The translations under genes were made by a program, and so were the position numbers. The notes under the pieces are model-generated. The model saw only the letters and a list, made by a program, of their open reading frames with translations, was not told the DNA's origin and did not search any database. 64,000 bases of DNA from an uncultured Pseudodesulfovibrio sp. (GTDB lineage: Bacteria; Desulfobacterota; Desulfovibrionia; Desulfovibrionales; Desulfovibrionaceae), in NCBI RefSeq assembly GCF_963664965.1, contig NZ_OY761823.1:1622001-1686000 (forward strand), written 5' to 3'. Below are positions 61,747 to 64,000 of this stretch, piece after piece (within the stretch, counting starts at the first letter, position 1; each line of letters begins with the position of its first letter).

Positions 61747-62268
61747 CTACTTTGCTGCCAGTTCGATGATGGCTCGGCAGAACGCGGGCAGGTCGTCCGG
61801 CTTGCGGGAAGAGACCTGATTCCGGTCCACGACGACTTCCTCGTTGACCCATGTGGCCCCTGCGTTTGTCAGGTCGTCCTTGATTCCGGGGGTGGAGGTG
61901 CAGGTGAAGCCGTTCATGATTCCGGCGGAAATCGGAATCCATCCGCCGTGGCAGATGTGGGCGACGACCTTTCCGGCCTCGTGTATCTCGCGGGTGAGTT
62001 CCAGCACTTTGGGATCGCGCCTGAGCTGGTCCGGGGCGAAACCGCCTGCAATTACGAGAAGATCGAAATCTGCTGCCTGCTGATCCGCGATGGCGGCCGT
62101 AGACCGGAAGGGGTAACCGTGTTTCCCTTTGTATACGGTCTTTTTCCTGGGACCGGCCACCACGACTTCCGCGCCTTCTTCGATCAGGCGGTAGTACGGG
62201 TACATCAGTTCCATATCTTCAAAGATATTATCCACAAACATCAGGACGCGCTGGCCTTTCATTTTCAT
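61747..62268 (-). CDS. DJ-1/PfpI-family protein
   Basis: A 173-aa protein of the DJ-1/PfpI superfamily (PfpI/YhbO branch). The nucleophile elbow reads AHICHGGW with Cys106 and His107, and the acidic partner is in NIFEDMEL near residue 17. Members act as glyoxalases, deglycases or proteases; the exact activity is not decided by sequence. ATG 62268 is behind GGAG. It is monocistronic. Confidence 0.88.
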   Translation of the reverse strand: MKMKGQRVLMFVDNIFEDMELMYPYYRLIEEGAEVVVAGPRKKTVYKGKHGYPFRSTAAIADQQAADFDLLVIAGGFAPDQLRRDPKVLELTREIHEAGKVVAHICHGGWIPISAGIMNGFTCTSTPGIKDDLTNAGATWVNEEVVVDRNQVSSRKPDDLPAFCRAIIELAAK

Positions 62269-62410
62269 TGGAATCTCCATTTTTCATGGTCCGGTTTTCT
62301 GACTGTAGTATTGAACACGGCGCTCGGATTGGCAATACGCCTTTGATTCGGCGTAGGAAAAAATAACCTGAGGTCGGGGCAATGCGGCCATTGTTGGCAG
62401 TCGTGTGCCT

Positions 62411-62980
62411 CTAGATTGCGATGGCTCCGTGTTCCCAGAGTATTTTCAGGCCGATGGCGATGAGCACGGTCCCGCCGAGGATTTCGGAGTATTTGCCGAG
62501 CCGTTCCGCCTTGACCGCTGTCTTGCCGAGGTGCAGGCCCGCTGCGGTGAAGAGCAGGGCCACGATGCCGATGATTAGGGAGGGCCACCAGACCGAGATA
62601 CCCAGCATGGAGAGGCTCAGGCCCACGGCAAGGGCGTCGATGCTCGTGGCGATTGAGAGGATGACGAGCGTCATTCCTTTTGTGGGATCGCCCTGTGTTT
62701 CCTCTTCATCCGCAAAGGCTTCGCGGATCATGTTGTAGCCGATATAACCGAGCAGGCCGAAGGCGATCCAGTGGTCGTAGGTTTCGATGTAGGAGCGCAC
62801 CGTTCCCCCCAGATACCAGCCGAGGACGGGCATCAGTGCCTGAAACAGCCCGAAATGCCACGCGAGACGGAATGTCTGGCGGGGGCTGACCGATTTGAGG
62901 GTCACGCCGGTTGCGATGGAGACGGCGAATGCGTCCATGGCAAGGGCGATGGCGATGGTGATGAGTTCAATGCTTCCCAT
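62411..62980 (-). CDS. mntP: Manganese efflux pump MntP
   Basis: A 189-aa inner-membrane exporter with six helices, the normal MntP (YebN) length. Paired conserved motifs AMDAFAVSIATG near 15-26 and SIDALAVGLSLSM near 114-126 supply the aspartates of the transport path. ATG 62980 is behind AAGGAAC. I looked for a yybP-ykoY manganese riboswitch upstream and did not find its conserved pieces. Confidence 0.93.
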   Translation of the reverse strand: MGSIELITIAIALAMDAFAVSIATGVTLKSVSPRQTFRLAWHFGLFQALMPVLGWYLGGTVRSYIETYDHWIAFGLLGYIGYNMIREAFADEEETQGDPTKGMTLVILSIATSIDALAVGLSLSMLGISVWWPSLIIGIVALLFTAAGLHLGKTAVKAERLGKYSEILGGTVLIAIGLKILWEHGAIAI

Positions 62981-63263
62981 GTACGTTCCTTGTTGGAAAA
63001 GGCGGTTATCCCGTTCTGCGATGGAGTGCAAGTTTCGCGTGGTCCGTCACCCCGGTTACAAACTTCCAGATGCATGAACAGGGCCGAAAGGTGGCGGGAG
63101 ATAGGGTGATAATGGTGGCGTACGGCGGCACTTTGCGTATGCGGTTTTGATTAATGATACTTATTTAAAACAGTAGGTTGTGAATTGTTTTCACGTTGAT
63201 TCACGTGACTATTCTTTGACTTCCGGAAGGTTTCTGCATTGAGTGTTCAATGTGATCATTCAT
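62981..63263. other. Divergent gap between mntP and the autotransporter-like gene
   Basis: About 280 bp. A 7-bp direct repeat TTCACGT occurs at 63190 and 63200 (10-bp period) and a CTTCCGGAAG palindrome lies near 63220. Otherwise A+T-rich with no gene seen. Confidence 0.4.
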
Positions 63264-63269
63264 TATAAT
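63264..63269 (+). promoter_or_regulatory. Possible -10 element of the autotransporter-like gene
   Basis: A perfect TATAAT 27 bp before the start codon. The -35 region is poor (GAGTGT at 17-base spacing), so activation by a regulator is possible. Confidence 0.4.
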
Positions 63270-63295
63270 AAATACAGCCTGCGAGTTTTTCACCA

Positions 63296-64000
63296 ATGCT
63301 GCATCTGCGCTTTTGCCTGACGCGTTTATCTTCAAGCCTTTTGTCCTTCATGGCGGCCTGCCTTATTGCCTTGGCTATGCCTGCGGGCGTGCTTGCTGAT
63401 GATTATATGGTGACCACCACCAATGATTCCGGGGCGGGGTCGCTCCGGGAGGCGCTTGCCAGTGCGGGCGACGGGGACAGGATCGTTGTCGCGCCGGATG
63501 TGTCCGGCACCATCACGCTGGAGTCGGTGCTGCCCACGCTCAACTCAATCGAGTTCGTCAACGCGCAGGGACTGAGCCTGTACATGCCCAACGGTGACGG
63601 CACCACGCATCCTTTAGTCGTTGGGAGCAGAAAAACCATCAGCGGCCTGCTGCCCGGTTCCATTACCACACGGGGCATAGACCAGCCGTCCGCCATATAC
63701 GGGAAGGGCGCTTTGACGTTTGCCGATGAAATGTCGGCCGCGCTTTCGGCGACCTCGGGCGACGATGCCACGCCGACCGTGATTGCCATGGGTGACATCA
63801 CTTTTGAAAAGGATGTATCCGGCTCCATTTTTGCGCAATCGGATGCGTCGACTTATGGGTTGTACACAGGGGGAGTTCTTTCGCTGAAAAGCCTGTCCGG
63901 TTCGATTGAGTCGAGAGGGTCGACTGGCGGAGGAATGGAAGGGGATTCCGTAACCATTCTCGGGGACCTTTCAGGATCAATTGTTTCCGTCATGAGCCGC
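63296..64000 (+). CDS. Secreted autotransporter/adhesin-like protein (cut by right edge)
   Basis: The frame runs from ATG 63296 open to the window end, 235 residues visible. A signal peptide (hydrophobic FMAACLIALAMPAGVLA, cleavage near residue 34) is followed by VTTTNDSGAGSLREAL near 39-54, the opening often seen in beta-helix autotransporter passengers and CSLREA-type surface proteins. Short repeats DVSGSI, SLSGSI, DLSGSI recur about every 25-40 residues, fitting a parallel beta-helix. No strong ribosome site lies before the ATG. The C-terminal beta-barrel, if present, is beyond the edge. Confidence 0.65.
   Translation, partial: MLHLRFCLTRLSSSLLSFMAACLIALAMPAGVLADDYMVTTTNDSGAGSLREALASAGDGDRIVVAPDVSGTITLESVLPTLNSIEFVNAQGLSLYMPNGDGTTHPLVVGSRKTISGLLPGSITTRGIDQPSAIYGKGALTFADEMSAALSATSGDDATPTVIAMGDITFEKDVSGSIFAQSDASTYGLYTGGVLSLKSLSGSIESRGSTGGGMEGDSVTILGDLSGSIVSVMSR

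Noticed and set aside
62981-63130. yybP-ykoY manganese riboswitch before mntP
   Set aside because: The conserved GGGGAGUAG and CUACG-type parts are not present.

Overview
The window reads as chromosome from a sulfate-reducing Desulfovibrionaceae bacterium (Desulfovibrio/Pseudodesulfovibrio type). The evidence is a periplasmic [FeFe] hydrogenase with a Tat-signal small subunit and its HydG/HydE maturases, a Desulfovibrio africanus FdIII-type 7Fe ferredoxin, several Hdr/Dsr-like Fe-S membrane proteins, and moderately high G+C with strong Shine-Dalgarno sites. There is no phage, IS element or CRISPR array. Most of it is a stable chromosomal backbone in which the unusual content lies in gene arrangements, leaders and intergenic repeats.

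Region 1 (1-10.4 kb) is a glycerol catabolic locus. Leftwards run a DeoR-type repressor and the two ATPases (GlpS, GlpT) of a glycerol ABC importer. Rightwards run GlpA, GlpB, a membrane protein carrying four [4Fe-4S] motifs plus a CxxCH motif, an HdrB/CCG-domain protein (together replacing GlpC), and glycerol kinase. Two GlpR-like operators lie before glpS and between glpR and glpA. Region 2 (10.4-12.3 kb) holds a long imperfect inverted repeat and an orphan GNCQ-motif protein. Region 3 (12.4-16.1 kb) is pstSCA behind a PhoB-type box, with no pstB or phoU following. Region 4 (16.1-24.5 kb) has citrate synthase, a two-gene Fe-S/cytochrome b operon behind a CsoR-like palindrome, NAD kinase, a diguanylate cyclase and a chemoreceptor.

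Region 5 (24.6-33.3 kb, all leftward) has a YgiQ radical SAM protein, a glycosyltransferase-like protein, a DEAD-box helicase, a cysteine hydrolase, a MoeA fused to a periplasmic-binding-protein-like domain, and an M29 aminopeptidase. Region 6 (33.5-36.9 kb) has the 7Fe ferredoxin, a YkgJ/hypothetical/TPR operon and a helical-repeat protein. Region 7 (37.1-46.7 kb) is tRNA-Val followed by the translation cluster thrS-infC-rpmI-rplT-pheS-pheT, then a MerR regulator and an AsmA-like protein; infC appears to start at a rare ATA codon. Region 8 (46.7-53.6 kb) pairs an M20 carboxypeptidase divergently with a complete Dpp/Opp-type peptide ABC transporter.

Region 9 (53.7-59.2 kb, leftward) is the [FeFe] hydrogenase locus: hydA, hydB, a promoter plus a structured leader with a terminator-like hairpin, a TM1266-type regulator, hydG, an unrecognised gene, and hydE. 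Region 10 (59.4-64 kb) has a second DEAD-box helicase, thiol peroxidase, a DJ-1/PfpI protein, MntP manganese exporter and, cut by the right edge, the start of a secreted autotransporter-like protein. The best leads for something new are the membrane-bound glycerol-3-phosphate dehydrogenase complex, the RNA leader of the maturase operon, the unknown gene coupled to hydE, the orphan Fe-S/cytochrome b pair, and the two families of intergenic repeats.
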